Source: Rhynchopus euleeides
Taxonomy: Eukaryota; Euglenozoa; Diplonemea; Diplonemida; Diplonemidae
Reading direction: 5' to 3'
Assembly: GCA_963210315.1 (NCBI GenBank)
Contig: OY723251.1
Span: forward strand, 372,001-436,000
DNA length: 64,000 nucleotides
Part shown: one piece after another, positions 46,020 to 57,214 of the stretch
How positions within the stretch are numbered: the stretch's first letter is position 1
Layout: every line of letters starts with the position of its first letter
Translations under genes and position numbers: made by a program
The notes under the pieces: generated by a model
What the model was told of the DNA's origin: nothing
What the model saw: the letters and a program-made list of their open reading frames with translations, nothing else
Database searches by the model: none

Positions 46020-47316
46020 AGCCCTCAAGACTCTTGGAGCGGCCTGACTATTTAGTGTCTTTGTCGCAGCAAGGGGGCGATATATACCGATTTTTTATTA
46101 AGCACACTCGTGTGAGCGGAAAGCGCCCCACCACAGCTGCAACCAAACGTGCTCTATACACTAACCCCACCCTTCATCAGTGTAGAAGCGTCAACGCAAC
46201 AAACAAAAGGAAATTCATCAGAGCGGTTGTAGCTGTGAAGTGATAGGGCGCTTTTTGATTTCACGTGTCAGTGTTTGACTTTTTCGCAACTTCATTTCTT
46301 CCTTTTCTCCCTCTCCAACCCCACCCGTGACACCACCAGGGTTTAGCTAGCCCTGGTCCGATTATCCCCGGTTCTTCGCTGAAGAGACGCGGCCGGGGGG
46401 AGGGGTACGAAGAGTACGCGTCGAAACCGGTGTCACGTCGTGTTGGGGAATCCTTCGGGAGTGCGATACTGAAGGGGAGGTGCTACTGCCCGTGCAGGGC
46501 GACACCGCCTTAAAACTTTGTAACCACACACAAACCCTCTATTCCCCCAGGCCTGATGAGCAATCCCCCCTGCCTCATGTTGTGACTTCCTTTCTACCTT
46601 GCACAAAACATCCCATTTGCCCCTTTACTTCCTTCGAAAGTGTTGTGACTACCCCCCCTTCCCCACCCCTCGGGAGTGCCACTCCTCTGGTGGTTAAAAG
46701 TGACCCGCCGTTGTGCCTTCGGCATCTGTTGCGTGTGCCGTCGTATGCTTCCTATGCACTAGTTATAGCTATCCGGGGGCGGCCTGCTGTCGCACCAGTG
46801 GGCTGCCCCACCTCTGCACCCTCGGTTTTTAAGATGTTCACCACAGCGGAGAATGATCCCCTTCTCTGTGGCGATCGAGCCAAGCTGGACGAGGTTCGCC
46901 TTCGGGCGAAGGTCATGTGGGCGGACAAAAGGTGCCTGCTCCTGAGACTCATCAGCAACCTGTTTCTTCCTTCAAGCCCTCAAGACTCTTGAAGCGGCCT
47001 GACTATTTAGTGTCTTCGTCGCAGCAAGGGGGCGATATATACCACCCTTTTTATTGATTTCACGTGTCAGTGTTTGACTTTTTCGCAACTTCATTTCTTC
47101 CTTTTCTCCCTCTCCAACCCCACCCGTGACACCACCAGGGTTTAGCTAGCCCTGGTCCGATTATCCCCGGTTCTTCGCTGAAGAGACGCGGCCGGGGGGA
47201 GGGGTACGAAGAGTACGCGTCGAAACCGGTGTCACGTCGTGTTGGGGAATCCTTCGGGAGTGCGATACTGAAGGGGAGGTGCTACTGCCCGTGCAGGGCG
47301 ACACCGCCTTAAAACT
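46020..47316. repeat. Direct duplication of a composite 67 + 261 bp unit
   Basis: AGCCCTCAAGACTCTTG... (46020-46086 and 46976-47042) and GATTTCACGTGTCAGTG...CCTTAAAACTT (46257-46517 and 47056-47316) recur nearly identically. In the first copy the two parts are separated by about 170 bp absent from the second. A diverged relative of the segment CGTCGAAACCGG ... GGGAGTGCGAT lies at about 58590-58650. Function unknown. No 5S rRNA, tRNA or snRNA could be recognised in it. Confidence 0.8.
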
Positions 47317-47986
47317 TTATAACCACACACGCGCACACATACACTGGCACTGGCACTGGTTGGCACACGAGCAGGCACCTCACGCACGCACCCAACCCAA
47401 CTGGGCTGTAAGCAAGACACGTGGAACTCACACGCAGCGGGCACGGCACGGGAAGGGTGTCACAGTTCCGGGCGCAGAACGCCCTGGGCTGTGCAAAGTG
47501 ACTGCATGACCCTCCATCCAGGTGGTGATATGATAACTTCCCTGCGGCCGCCCACTGCCGCCACCACACATGCACACGAGCGGGGCTAGAGCCCACTCAA
47601 CACGTCACCACACCACACACACACGAACCAACCCTTATTTTGGAAAACACTACCGCCAGTGCCACACACACACACGGATTATTTCTTGGAAAGTGTCGGT
47701 GGCAGGTGGGAGGGGCAGGCCACATAACCCAGCCCTTCAGACCCACAGCAAGCAAGCAAACCTCACTCTGGCATACAACACGCACACTGTCTCCCTCTCT
47801 CACGCAAACCTGTGTGTGATAAAAGACCACACAGGGCACACGCTGCCCTTGATGCGATCCCCACTGACACACACACGTGAATCTCTTGATATTAGTGTAG
47901 ACACACACCGAGCATTTGCTCTTGATGTGATCTCCGCTGTTCGCACACACACGGCTCTTCATTGCAACCACCGCCGCAGCGCAGCA
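47317..47986. other. Gene-free stretch, 3' flank of the seven-TM gene
   Basis: Rich in CACACA/ACGCAC simple sequence. The next gene reads leftwards into it, so it probably includes the 3' UTR. No supported coding region seen. Confidence 0.5.
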
Positions 47987-50900
47987 CTATATATAAATGC
48001 TGGACGCCTCACGCGAAACCCGGCCGCCCCCAGGGCTCCCCACAGACCCCAACCGGGGGGGGCCGTGCCTCCGCTGCTGCAGCTGCTGCTGCTGCGGCGG
48101 CACCACCACGCCTGCCCATCGCGCGGCCGCACCCCCACCGCCACCCCCACCCCCCAACGACCTACGGGGGCCGCCGCCCTGCCACGGCACAACAGCGCCA
48201 CCCCTGCCCAAGGCCCCTGCGTTTGGGGACTCTGGCTGCGCTGCTGCCGGTGGCAAGACACCCGCCACTCCCGCAGAGGCGGGCAGCAACGGCGCTGACT
48301 GGCAGCGCTGCTGTGTCTGCTGTGGCTGATGCGGCAGCGCCGGAGTGGCTGGTGCACTGCGCTCTTCCGCAGCGGGCTGCGGCTCGAACAGCGTGCTGCT
48401 GCTGGTGCTCAACCCAAGAGGGCCGAGGCACGCATCTCGCCCCGTGCCGTGCGGCACCCACGCTCCCTCCTGCGGCGGCATGCCGCAGAGCTCTGCAGCA
48501 CTCTGCCCCGAGGCTTGCAGCTCGCCGCCACCGGGTGAGGGGCCCTCGCTGCCCTGGTAGCCCCGTTCGGCTTGCTGGGCGTGCTGCCCCTCCATCTCGA
48601 CATAGCAGGGTCCTTCAGCACCACCGCCACCGCCGATGCTGTCCCCACAGCACAGGATGTGGCGGAGGAAGGCGGCTGTTCCGCCACGGCCTCCGGTGAG
48701 CTCACGCCACCTGTCGTGCTCATCGATGGCGAAAACTGTCATGTCTGCGCAGCCTTTCAGGAGCACGGCGTACATGACGCAGAGGGCGATGCCTCCAGCC
48801 CATTCGACGTGCCAGCTGCCCTGCTGTGCCGCGCCGTGCTGCTGCATCCCCATCATCATGAGGATCACGATAATAATCTCCGCCACAGCGATGAGGCTCT
48901 CCGCAGCGGTGTCGAAGGGTGCGAGGCAGGGGCGGATCAACACAAGCGCCCCGAGGAAGACCACGAGCAGGGCGAGGGTCGCGGACCCCTTCACCCAGCA
49001 GCCGTCGTGGGACTGCGGGCGCCACGCCGCGACAGCCCCCAGCAGGAAGGACGTCGCCAGCTCGAACGACTGAAAGCAGCGCGCCCTGTGGGTGTAGCCG
49101 TCGTAGAGGAGGTGGTGCAGCTCTACCCACGCTGCATCCGCTTCGGGGTTGTGCGTCACCCACTCGCTGCTGCCCCAGAACAGCCACCGGAGTGTGGTGG
49201 TGGTGCACCCCTTCCCACGCTCCGCCGGGACGACGGAGGCGTAGCAAGGGGCCTGCAGGCCTGCCCAGCAGGCGTACGCCCCCATCCCGATGAGGAAGAC
49301 GACCAGCTCGCATGCCGCGATGAGTTTGAAGAGGGGCGTGCTGTACAGCAGGGCGGAGACGCTGCACATCGCGGCGCCGCCGTAGAGAAATGTGGCGGGG
49401 ATCAGGATCCAGCCGAACCTCCCGCGGGCCATGAGGTGCACCAGGCCCTGCTTCGGGAGTGCCGGGTCTTCAGGGGATGCCGGGCGGCGGTGGTGGGCGG
49501 CGCAGGCGACGCATGCGCTTGCCAGGAGGAGGAGGGCCTGCAGGGCGATGCTGCCGACCAGCGCGCCGTTGACCTGCGCCATGTCGGGTCGGTCGCCCAG
49601 CTCGAGCCCCAGAGGGTTGATGGTGCGGTCCAGCAGGACGGTGCCCGACTCCGGGCAGAGGCGCGTGATAGTAGAGAGTCGAGCCACAGCCCCTGCCGTG
49701 CTGGGATGGAGGCCTCCCAGCAACAGGGAGGCTGCCGCAGCAGTGCCAACCACCGCAGTGCCGGCATCGGCCTGTGCTGCAGCGGTGCCGGTGTGGAGTA
49801 TGGCGGGCGGGGTGGGTGTGAGTGAGAGGCGCGTGCGGCAGGTGCCGCAGGCGCAGAGCATGGCAGCGCTGCTGCCCTGCGTGCTGTCGGCGCGCGGCAG
49901 GGGTTGTGTGGCGTTGGGGCAGTCGCCGGGGGCGGTGGCGGTGGCGGTGGCCCCGTATAACCGCAGGTCCAGCCAAACAACAATGTCCTCCCCGTCCCCG
50001 CGGAACTCAGCGTCGGCGAGATGCAACTCGATGCGCCCGTCAGGGTAGGGCTGTTGGAGGGGGGGGGGGGGGAGGTGTGATGTGTGTGTGGGTGTGCCGC
50101 CCTTTAGTATTGCTGTGTCGCTTCCACTCGGGGAAGCTTCATTTGGAGGGGGGGGAGGTGCGTTGTCATTTCTGCCTGTGTGTGGTAGAAACCGCCCCCT
50201 CGTGGCTTCGTGACTTTGCGGCGCCTCGGTGCCCTGCCGTTCTTCCAAAAGAAAAGGCGCCGCTTCAGTGATTTCACTTCCCCCCGTTGTAATTCGTTTG
50301 ATGCATTTTTGGCACTTCTGGGCACGCTTTGTAACCCATCTCGCCAATGAAGGGGGTGCCGTTGAGCGGTGGGCAGCACCCAATGACACATCCCGTTTGT
50401 GGGAACACAGACCCCCCACTCTTTGTGTGCACCACTCCCCGGTCTGATGAAGTGGTGTGAGTGGGGCCGCACGATCCAGCTCAAGGCACAGAAAGTTTCC
50501 CCCAATTGGCTGTGCGGAACTGACGGTAAAATCTGATGAACATGGCAACATACTGTAGCCTGCGTAAACTCTCTCGACACTGCTGTGGCTGCAATCCCAT
50601 TGCTGGACTGCTCAGGTGCTGTATCAGTCTCCTGCCGAGTGTGGTGATGATGGGTGGGTGAACCAAGCTCGCAGACGCATGTCAGCCTGCAACCGGATAC
50701 AGGAATCAGTATCAAACGGGATAGCGCCTTGTCGGGGAACACAGCCCTCTATTACAACAGGCTGGCTGGTCGGAAGAGCAACAGCCAAACGCCGGCAAGG
50801 GCCTTCCGAACCAACTTGAAATCTCATGATGCGGGTACCCTCACACACGCAGACACGCTGAAGATTGGGCAAAAGGCACAGAAAGGCACATCCCAGTTGG

Positions 50901-52671
50901 GCTGCACTGACCCGAGTGCAAGCCTGGGTTGTCGGAAGCATACCACACCAAGGCACGCTGTGCCGGCACAGCCATCCGATATGCCGCCATGCACGACACT
51001 GCCGCCAGCCCATTGCACCCTCACACCCAGCGGCCCTTGCGGCAGGGGGCTCAGCGCCTGCTCTGGCTGCAGCACAAGCAGCGCACCTGCAGCGCTGCTG
51101 ATCTGTGCTGCGGAGAAGTCCCGTACAACACGCAACACCAGCCCAGGTGCAGTGGCCTGTGCAGGCGGCGCGGTGGTGCTCGCAGGGGGGCTCTGGGTGG
51201 CAGGTGCAGGTGTCGGCGGGGGCAATGTTGCAGGTGCTGCTGTTGGAGCTGTTGCAGGCGCAGGTGTCAGCGGCGCAGGTGTCGGAGCTGCAGGTGTAGG
51301 CGGCGCGGGGGTGTCGGGTGCAGGCGTAGGTGCAGGTGTTGGTGGCGCGGGTGTTGGCGGAACAAGTGTTGCAGGCGCAGGTGTCGGAGGCGCAGGTGTC
51401 GCAGGTGCAAGTGTCGGCGGTACAGGTGTTGGAGGCACTGGCGTTGGCGGCGCAGATGTAGGTGGTACAGGTGTTTGAGGCACAGGTGTTGGGGGTGCAA
51501 GTGTCAGCGGCGCAGGTGTCGGAGGGGCAGGAGTTGCAGGCGCAGGTGTCAGCGGTGCAGGTGTCGGGGGTGCAGGAGTTGGAGGGGCAGGTGTTGCAGG
51601 CGCAGGCGTCAGCGGCGCAGGTGTCGGTGGCGCGGATGTCGGCGGCACAGGTGTTGGAGGTGCAGGCGTTGCAGGCGCAGGTGTCAGCGGTGCAGGTGTT
51701 GGAGGTGCAGGTGTCGCAGGCGCAGGCGTTGCAGGCGCAAGTGTCAGCGGTGCAGGTGTTGGTGGCGCAGGCGTTGGAGGTGCAGGTGTCAGCGGCGCAG
51801 GTGTCGCAGGTGCAGGAGTTGGAGGCGCAGGTGTCGGTGGCGCTGGTGTTGGCGGCACAGGTGTTGCAGGCGCTGGTGTCAGCGGTGCAGGAGTTGGAGG
51901 CGCAGGCGTCGCAGGTGCAGGTGTTGCAGGCGCTGGTGTCGGTGGTGCAGGCGTCGGAGGTGCAGGTGTTGGAGGCGCAGGCGTCGGAGGTGCAGGTGTC
52001 AGCGGCGCCGGTGTCAGAGGTGCAGGAGTTGGAGGCGCAGGTGTCGCAGGTGCAGGCGTCAGAGGCACAGGAGTTGGAGGCGCAGGCGTTGCCGGCGCAA
52101 CTGTCAGCGGTGCAGGAGTTGGAGGCGCAGGCGTCGGAGGTGCAGGCGTCGGAGGCGCAGGAGTTGGAGGTGCAGGCGTTGCATCAGGCCACCACTGGAA
52201 CTGCACATCGATGTATGTCCCACTCTTCTCACACTGCACCGTCTGCGTGGTCCGGGCAGGATAGGCCTTCATGTTGAACATGCACGTGTTTTGCCTGCGG
52301 TCATCGTCACCGTTTGAATACGGGCACCAGGATCCAGATATCACATCGCTCTCCCAAGCATCCATCACGACTGTGAGGTCGAGAGTGTTACCCGCCTCAT
52401 TCTTCTGACCCGACGAGGCCCAGGTCCCAGTCTTTGTGCAGTCGGCGTTGTTGGAGGTGCACTCAATGCAGCCCAAAGCCAGGCTCGTGGCCCCAAGGGT
52501 CAGGGTTCCCGTGAAGGCATAGTCCTCGTCAAAGGCAACGTCGTTCCCCCTCTCCTTCTGGAATATCTTGACCGCCTTAAACCAGTACGTCGAGCCGGCA
52601 CATGTGCTGTGGACCAGCAGGAGAAGCAGCAGCAGTGTGGAGCCCCCTCCTAGCGATATCGGGCAACGCAT
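47987..52671 (-). CDS. Second Pro/Thr-stalked seven-TM surface protein
   Basis: Two exons, 52671-50944 and 50050-47987, join in phase 0 to 1,263 residues. Signal peptide (run of seven Leu, ending STCA) is followed by an ectodomain of about 130 residues with paired cysteines, a PPTPA/APATPAP stalk at residues about 162-494, a second beta-type domain that spans the splice site (VRVQWAGG ... [19 protein letters not shown]), seven hydrophobic segments at about 736-1009, and a Pro/Gln/Ser-rich tail of about 250 residues. Between the third and fourth segments SSEWV matches GPGEWV in the protein of 1645-6210, and the segment order is the same, so the two are probably paralogues. Read unspliced, each exon would look like a separate incomplete gene: a soluble mucin and a membrane protein lacking a signal peptide. 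Confidence 0.85.
50051..50943 (-). other. Intron of the second seven-TM gene
   Basis: 893 nt. Donor GGTGTG|GTATGC at 50943, the same GTATG donor as in the giant gene. Acceptor is a C-run of about 14 then TCCAACAG ending at 50051. Phase 0. A block near 50380-50523 matches the spacer at 30088-30260, so the intron carries dispersed repeat sequence. Confidence 0.85.
51190..52185 (-). repeat. Pro/Thr/Ala stalk-coding minisatellite, second gene
   Basis: About 1 kb of 15-bp units coding [10 protein letters not shown] and PATPA. Unlike the stalk at 3330-5140 it uses [11 protein letters not shown] blocks, so the two arrays expanded separately. Confidence 0.9.
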
Positions 52672-52725
52672 GCCTGCAGGTGTGGTGGTGGCGGGACAGG
52701 ATAAAAGGCAGCATAGAAAGGCAAC
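52672..52725 (-). promoter_or_regulatory. Candidate splice (trans-splice) acceptor, second seven-TM gene
   Basis: On the minus strand CTTTTATCCTGTCCCGCCAC leads to ACCACACCTGCAG, ending two bases before the ATG at 52671. If used, the genomic leader is only two nucleotides long. An acceptor further upstream is possible. Confidence 0.4.
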
Positions 52726-52880
52726 TTGGCTCCGGGACTAAGCCTGTGCCCTGCTTGCCTGGCTGCACTGCACCCAGTTGCAACAGCAGGTGAGGAGGAG
52801 CCAGACCGAGCAGTGCAGATTGCAACAGCGGCAAGGAGGGCCTGTGGGCAGTCTTGCATTGTAGCAGACTTCTTCCTCTC

Positions 52881-54385
52881 TGCATTGGTGTGGCAGGCCA
52901 CACTTCTCCAGGGCGCGAGAGCAAGAAAAACGCAGCAAGAAAAGAGTGGGGGGCGGGGGGGGGCGGGGGAGGAGTCTGGGTCTCAAGAGTGGTTTTGCTG
53001 TCGCGTTGTTTGCTGTCCAGCGGGGAGGGGGCCCAGATAGCTTTTGCCAGCACTTCTTCTGTTCTGCAGGCGCGACTTCTCCGACCATCTGGGACCCTAC
53101 ACATGCGTGTCGGGTGGAAGGCGATGAACTACTTCTCGACGCGACCCGTAGGCTGCTCGGGAGCAAGCATTGCCTCGGGTTCATGTAATCCCCCAGACTT
53201 GGTTATCCCACGGCACCGCTTCTGCCGGGTTTGCTACCAGAGTGGCTTCCCATGCCCACAAGGGAGCACGGAGACGCCTCACCGTCTGTTCAGGACTCCT
53301 GGTGCAAGCACCCGTCATAGTCCAGGGGAGTTACCCCTGCCGTTTCGTACTCCTGGCACAAGTTCCTGTCAGAGTGTGGGGAAGCCCTCCCAGGCAGTTT
53401 AGAGTCGTGCCCGGAACCTGGTGGAGAAGGGGGGGGTTGAGGGTGCTATGGGGAGCAGCCTCCACTCCACCCTTTGTGCACACAGGTTTGGCACAGTCTG
53501 TTGGGTGGGATGGGTGGGGGGTGGGGCAGAGAAGATGTTTCTTGGCCCTGGGCGGGAGGGGAGGGGGGGAAGGGTTGATTGTCGAGAGGAGGGGAGGGGG
53601 CGGGCGTTTGGATGATATACCGTAAGAGGGTCTTCGCTACGGGGTGGTCGTCAGTGCATTTTGGTGCATTTCCTGTTGAATTGGGCGAAACCTGACGGAG
53701 ATTGACGAAGGATAACGACCAGCGAAGACCCCCTAAACGTGAATATTCTGGAACACTGGTGCGTTGGCGTTCCAAATTTGTTTGTTCCGAAACATTTACA
53801 GGGGCTTCTACGCTACAGGGGGACTCGGATCGGATGGCATACAGGGTTCCTAAGGGAGCCCCCTGCACTTTTCGCGCGACTCCTGAGGCAAGCCAACCTC
53901 ACCACCGAGTCCCCAACTGGCCCTGTAAATATGTTGGGACGGACAGGGCAAAAAATGGGCGCGTTCCAAAATATTTACGGATACGGTAACATGGAGAGGT
54001 TGTGGTGACACGCACACACCTCGACCTGCGCGGAGGTGAGATGTGGCTCTTCGTGCAGCAGGCACCCTAGGAAAACACTGCCTGCTGCGGGTGCTGCTGC
54101 TCCCTTGTGTCAGACTTCCATTTCATTCGCACACATGAGATGACAGAAGAACAAATCGCACCATGCCAGAGTCTGCCGTCAAGCAGATATTCGTGTTGTT
54201 CTGATGGAGGGGGTTCCACCTGATTCTAGCCCGAGTTTGGTGGTCGGAAACCAGTGTTTTTCGGGCAAAATCAGGTGGTCAATGAAAGGTCCCTAAAAAG
54301 GGGCCGGATAGTGAGACCACCCTCCTGTGAGCTTGGGTGGTGCGGATCACAGAGCAGACAGCCCCTGGCACAGATGAACGACGAG
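52881..54385. repeat. 1.5-kb duplicated block, copy 1
   Basis: Collinear with 60409-61878, starting at GCATTGGTGTGGCAGGCCAC and running through GGTGGAAGGCGATGAACTAC, the TCTTCGCTACGGGGTGGTCG hairpin and CAGATGAACGACGAGAAAAG. Small indels only, the largest near 53518-53560. No gene is seen in either copy. Confidence 0.9.
53628..53738. repeat. GGTCTTCGCT hairpin repeat
   Basis: Ends GGGTCTTCGCTACGGGGTGG and complement AGCGAAGACCCCC enclose about 90 bp including GAAACCTGACGGAGATTGAC. Copies: 61088-61198, 63669-63750 (shorter), and a half copy at 63240-63310. Probably a miniature inverted-repeat element. Directly beside it at 53739-53990 is another inverted pair (GTGAATATTCTGGAAC and GTTCCAAAATATTTACGG). 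Confidence 0.75.
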
Positions 54386-57205
54386 AAAAGCGAGATATTC
54401 TTTCTGAGGGGGATTCTTCCCGAAGCGGAACACAAGAGCACGTTTCAGTGGACTTCCCTCCCTGACTTTCTGAGGAAAACACGGGAAGGTTCCGGGAGCT
54501 TACTGACCTTGATTCGGCAAGCTATGGTGTACATCTTGAAAAAAATACGCGAAATACACCGGAACGCACAGTCCTGCACCGCTTCGAAGAGGCTTAAGGT
54601 GGATCCTGTTCCGATGGGTGGGGTTAGGGAGTGGCAGCATTCGGCTGGTGCCTGCCGTGCCGCGGTGTGGGAAGACCGGATACATGATTCGCATTGTGTG
54701 GTGCAGAGGCACCACACACACGAATCTGAGTATGCACAGTGGCGTGCAGTGAGATGGATCAGGATGTGTGACAGGGGTTCGTTCTTCAGGTGGGCTTGTG
54801 CGGGGAAATCGCATCTGCCTCTGTTTCTCGAAACAGGCAGATGAACAGCAAAGGTTAAGATTGGTGACACGGGGGGTTGAAACACAAAGGGGCACGGCGT
54901 GTACTCAACGTTTTGGGGTTTTGGGTGCAGAAAATACGCGGTGTCTGTGCCCCAAACCCGGTGAAGGTTCGTGAGAATGCGCACAGTCACAGCAACAAGG
55001 CAAGGTAGATTGTGTTTGTCACCCAAAGCGCTGCTAACTATCGTTTTCACTGTGACAACATGATTGTTGTGTGTGAAAAACCCAAAAGGCTGAATAGAAG
55101 CCGGACACCTGTGTTTCAACCCCCTCCCCTCCCCGACCAGTAAGAATGGCTACACTCGTGTGGTTCTTCTGTTGCCGTTGCAGTACCATACGGGGATGTC
55201 CCGTTCAACTCGGGTTGGCCGTGGCCTCGCCAGGCACCACTTCGTGAGGAGCCATAGTCGCACGGACAGGGAAGGGGCGGGGTGAGGAGGAGCAAAGAGG
55301 AATAACAAGGAGGCGGGATGGGGCGGGGGTTCATTGGCGTGCTTCAGCTGCACTCACGTGGCGGGACGTTGTCTTGCGTATGTGGCTGTCTGCAGGAACG
55401 CTCAGTTCACGACTGCCATAGCCGTGTACGGCCCTTCCCCGCCCGTCTCCGTCGACACCTGCTGCTCCTGCACCGCCTTCACCTCCCCAGCAGGTGTGCT
55501 CCTGCGGCACCACCAGACACCCAAACCAATGATGGCGACGAGGGCCACAACCCCACCCGCGATCGGCAGCACAATCAGCAGCATGTTTGTGCCTTCTGCG
55601 TGACAAGGCACGTCGAAGTTGAGGCCACGACTCGAGGTACACTGCCCACACGGGACTGACGACGTATCCCCATCAATGTCAACTGTGTAGCTCGAACCAG
55701 ATCGGGCAATGGTGGCGTAGACACCCAGCGGCCCGCTGACGCACGGGTCACAGAGCTGTGTCCGCTGTCCCAGAGGGTACCGCACTGTGGTCCTGCAGGC
55801 GGCAGCACCACACGCCCCGACTTCAACAAAGTCGCTGTTCGACGTGCTGGTGCACAGGTCCCTCGCTGTTGGTGCAGATCCCGACCCACAAGGCACATCG
55901 AAGTTGAGGCCACGAGACGAGGTACACTGCCCACACCGGATGAACGACCTGTGCCCATCAATGACAACTGTGTAGCTCGAACCAGAGCGGGCAATGGTGG
56001 CGTAGACACCCAGCGGCCCGCTGACGCACGGGTCACAGAGCTGTGTCCGCTGACCCAGAGGGTACCGCACTGTGGTCCTGCAGGCGGCAGCACCACACGC
56101 CGCCACTTCAACAAAGTCGCTGTTCGTCGTGCTGGTGCACAGGCCTGCTGACGACGCCGGCCTGGGCGTGGGCACATGCGTGGGCATAGGCGTGGGGATG
56201 GGCGTGGGAACAGGCGTCATAGGCGTGGCCGTCGGTGCGGGCCCCCCTCCCGACCCACAAGGCACGTCGAACTGGATCTTGCCAATCGAAGTGCACTGCC
56301 CACACGTGGATGACATCGTCAGCCCACCCGTGGCAAGTGTGTACAGCGAACCCGAGCGCGTAATGGTGGCGTAGACACCCAGCGGTCCCTTGACGCACGG
56401 GTCACAGAGCTCGATCTGCTGTCCCACAGGGTACCGCACTATGGTCCTGCAGGTGCTATCGCCACACGCCATCAGTCCAACAAAGTCGCTGTTCGTCGTG
56501 CTGGTGCACAGGCCTGCTGACGACGCCGGCCTCGGCGTGGGGATAGGCGTGGGGATGGGCGTGGGCACAAGCGAGTCCGCGGTGATGTCCAGAATGAAGA
56601 TATAGTCAAAGTCACACACCTTGTCGGTGTTCAGCAGGACAACCGCCGCCCCTGCGCTCAGCGGCAGGGGGGAGTAGAAGGTGTGCGACCACATCCCTCC
56701 CGCGGACTTGGCTTCCAACTCTATAGTACCAAACTTGATCGTCGCGGTGAGCCCCCCCGCACAGGTCCACGAGCGCCTCTTCAACCGCAGTTGAACTTTC
56801 GTCACATGCGACGCCACAGGCGACGGGTGAGTAGTCAACTCCTTGTGATTTTTGAGCTTTCCCTTGTATGTGATGGCCTCTGCCATTTGAAGCCACACCA
56901 GGACTGACGCAGCAACAAGTACCGCCCGCATGATGTTCTGCTGTGTGTACACCTCCCGAGTGTGTAAGCTGTGGGGTGTGAGTGGATGGTGTGAGACCCT
57001 TAATCAGAAGACTGCATCAAATGGGACTAAGGTCACCAAACGGGAACACCAGTGTGTGTGTGTTCGCCATGCAGAGCGGTGAGGAGGCACGCGGCTGCCA
57101 AGTCAGCTGCACAGAGGCTGCCCTGCACAGGCCACGGCGCTTGCACCACCCGCTGCACCACACGCGCAAGGATGTGCCCCTTATGCAGCGGTGCGGGGGG
57201 GGGGG
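54165..57205. repeat. Segmental duplication, copy B
   Basis: Partner of 30330-34260. It lacks the 1.4-kb element of copy A (empty site near 54912-54918) and includes receptor B. About 240 bp at 54350-54588 has no counterpart in A but partly matches 63785-63912. Similarity stops in the G-run at 57196-57214, where inverted-repeat elements are inserted. Confidence 0.85.
55402..56931 (-). CDS. Single-pass surface receptor B, three Cys modules
   Basis: 509 residues from the ATG at 56931. Same signal peptide, N-terminal domain and TM-tail as receptor A (32806-33978), but three eight-cysteine modules starting near residues 140, 263 and 358, and a longer PT linker (TPMTPVPTPIPTPMPTHVPTPR) before the second. 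The last two modules are nearly identical, so the third arose by internal duplication after, or independently of, the segmental duplication. TM helix near 449-474 (LIVLPIAGGVVALVAIIGLGV), tail ends TAMAVVN. No frameshift or internal stop, so both paralogues look functional. Binding partner unknown. Confidence 0.88.
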   Translation of the reverse strand: MRAVLVAASVLVWLQMAEAITYKGKLKNHKELTTHPSPVASHVTKVQLRLKRRSWTCAGGLTATIKFGTIELEAKSAGGMWSHTFYSPLPLSAGAAVVLLNTDKVCDFDYIFILDITADSLVPTPIPTPIPTPRPASSAGLCTSTTNSDFVGLMACGDSTCRTIVRYPVGQQIELCDPCVKGPLGVYATITRSGSLYTLATGGLTMSSTCGQCTSIGKIQFDVPCGSGGGPAPTATPMTPVPTPIPTPMPTHVPTPRPASSAGLCTSTTNSDFVEVAACGAAACRTTVRYPLGQRTQLCDPCVSGPLGVYATIARSGSSYTVVIDGHRSFIRCGQCTSSRGLNFDVPCGSGSAPTARDLCTSTSNSDFVEVGACGAAACRTTVRYPLGQRTQLCDPCVSGPLGVYATIARSGSSYTVDIDGDTSSVPCGQCTSSRGLNFDVPCHAEGTNMLLIVLPIAGGVVALVAIIGLGVWWCRRSTPAGEVKAVQEQQVSTETGGEGPYTAMAVVN

Positions 57206-57214
57206 GGGGGGGGG

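Noticed and set aside
46257..46517. Possible 5S rRNA, spliced-leader RNA or snRNA in the duplicated 261-bp unit
   Set aside because: No 5S consensus blocks, Sm site or splice-donor-bearing leader could be recognised. It is kept as an unexplained repeat.
47987..50551. Taking 47987-50551 as a complete gene starting at its own opening codon
   Set aside because: The first 167 codons are low-complexity, lack a signal peptide and end at a strong splice acceptor. The spliced model with the upstream exon explains both pieces.
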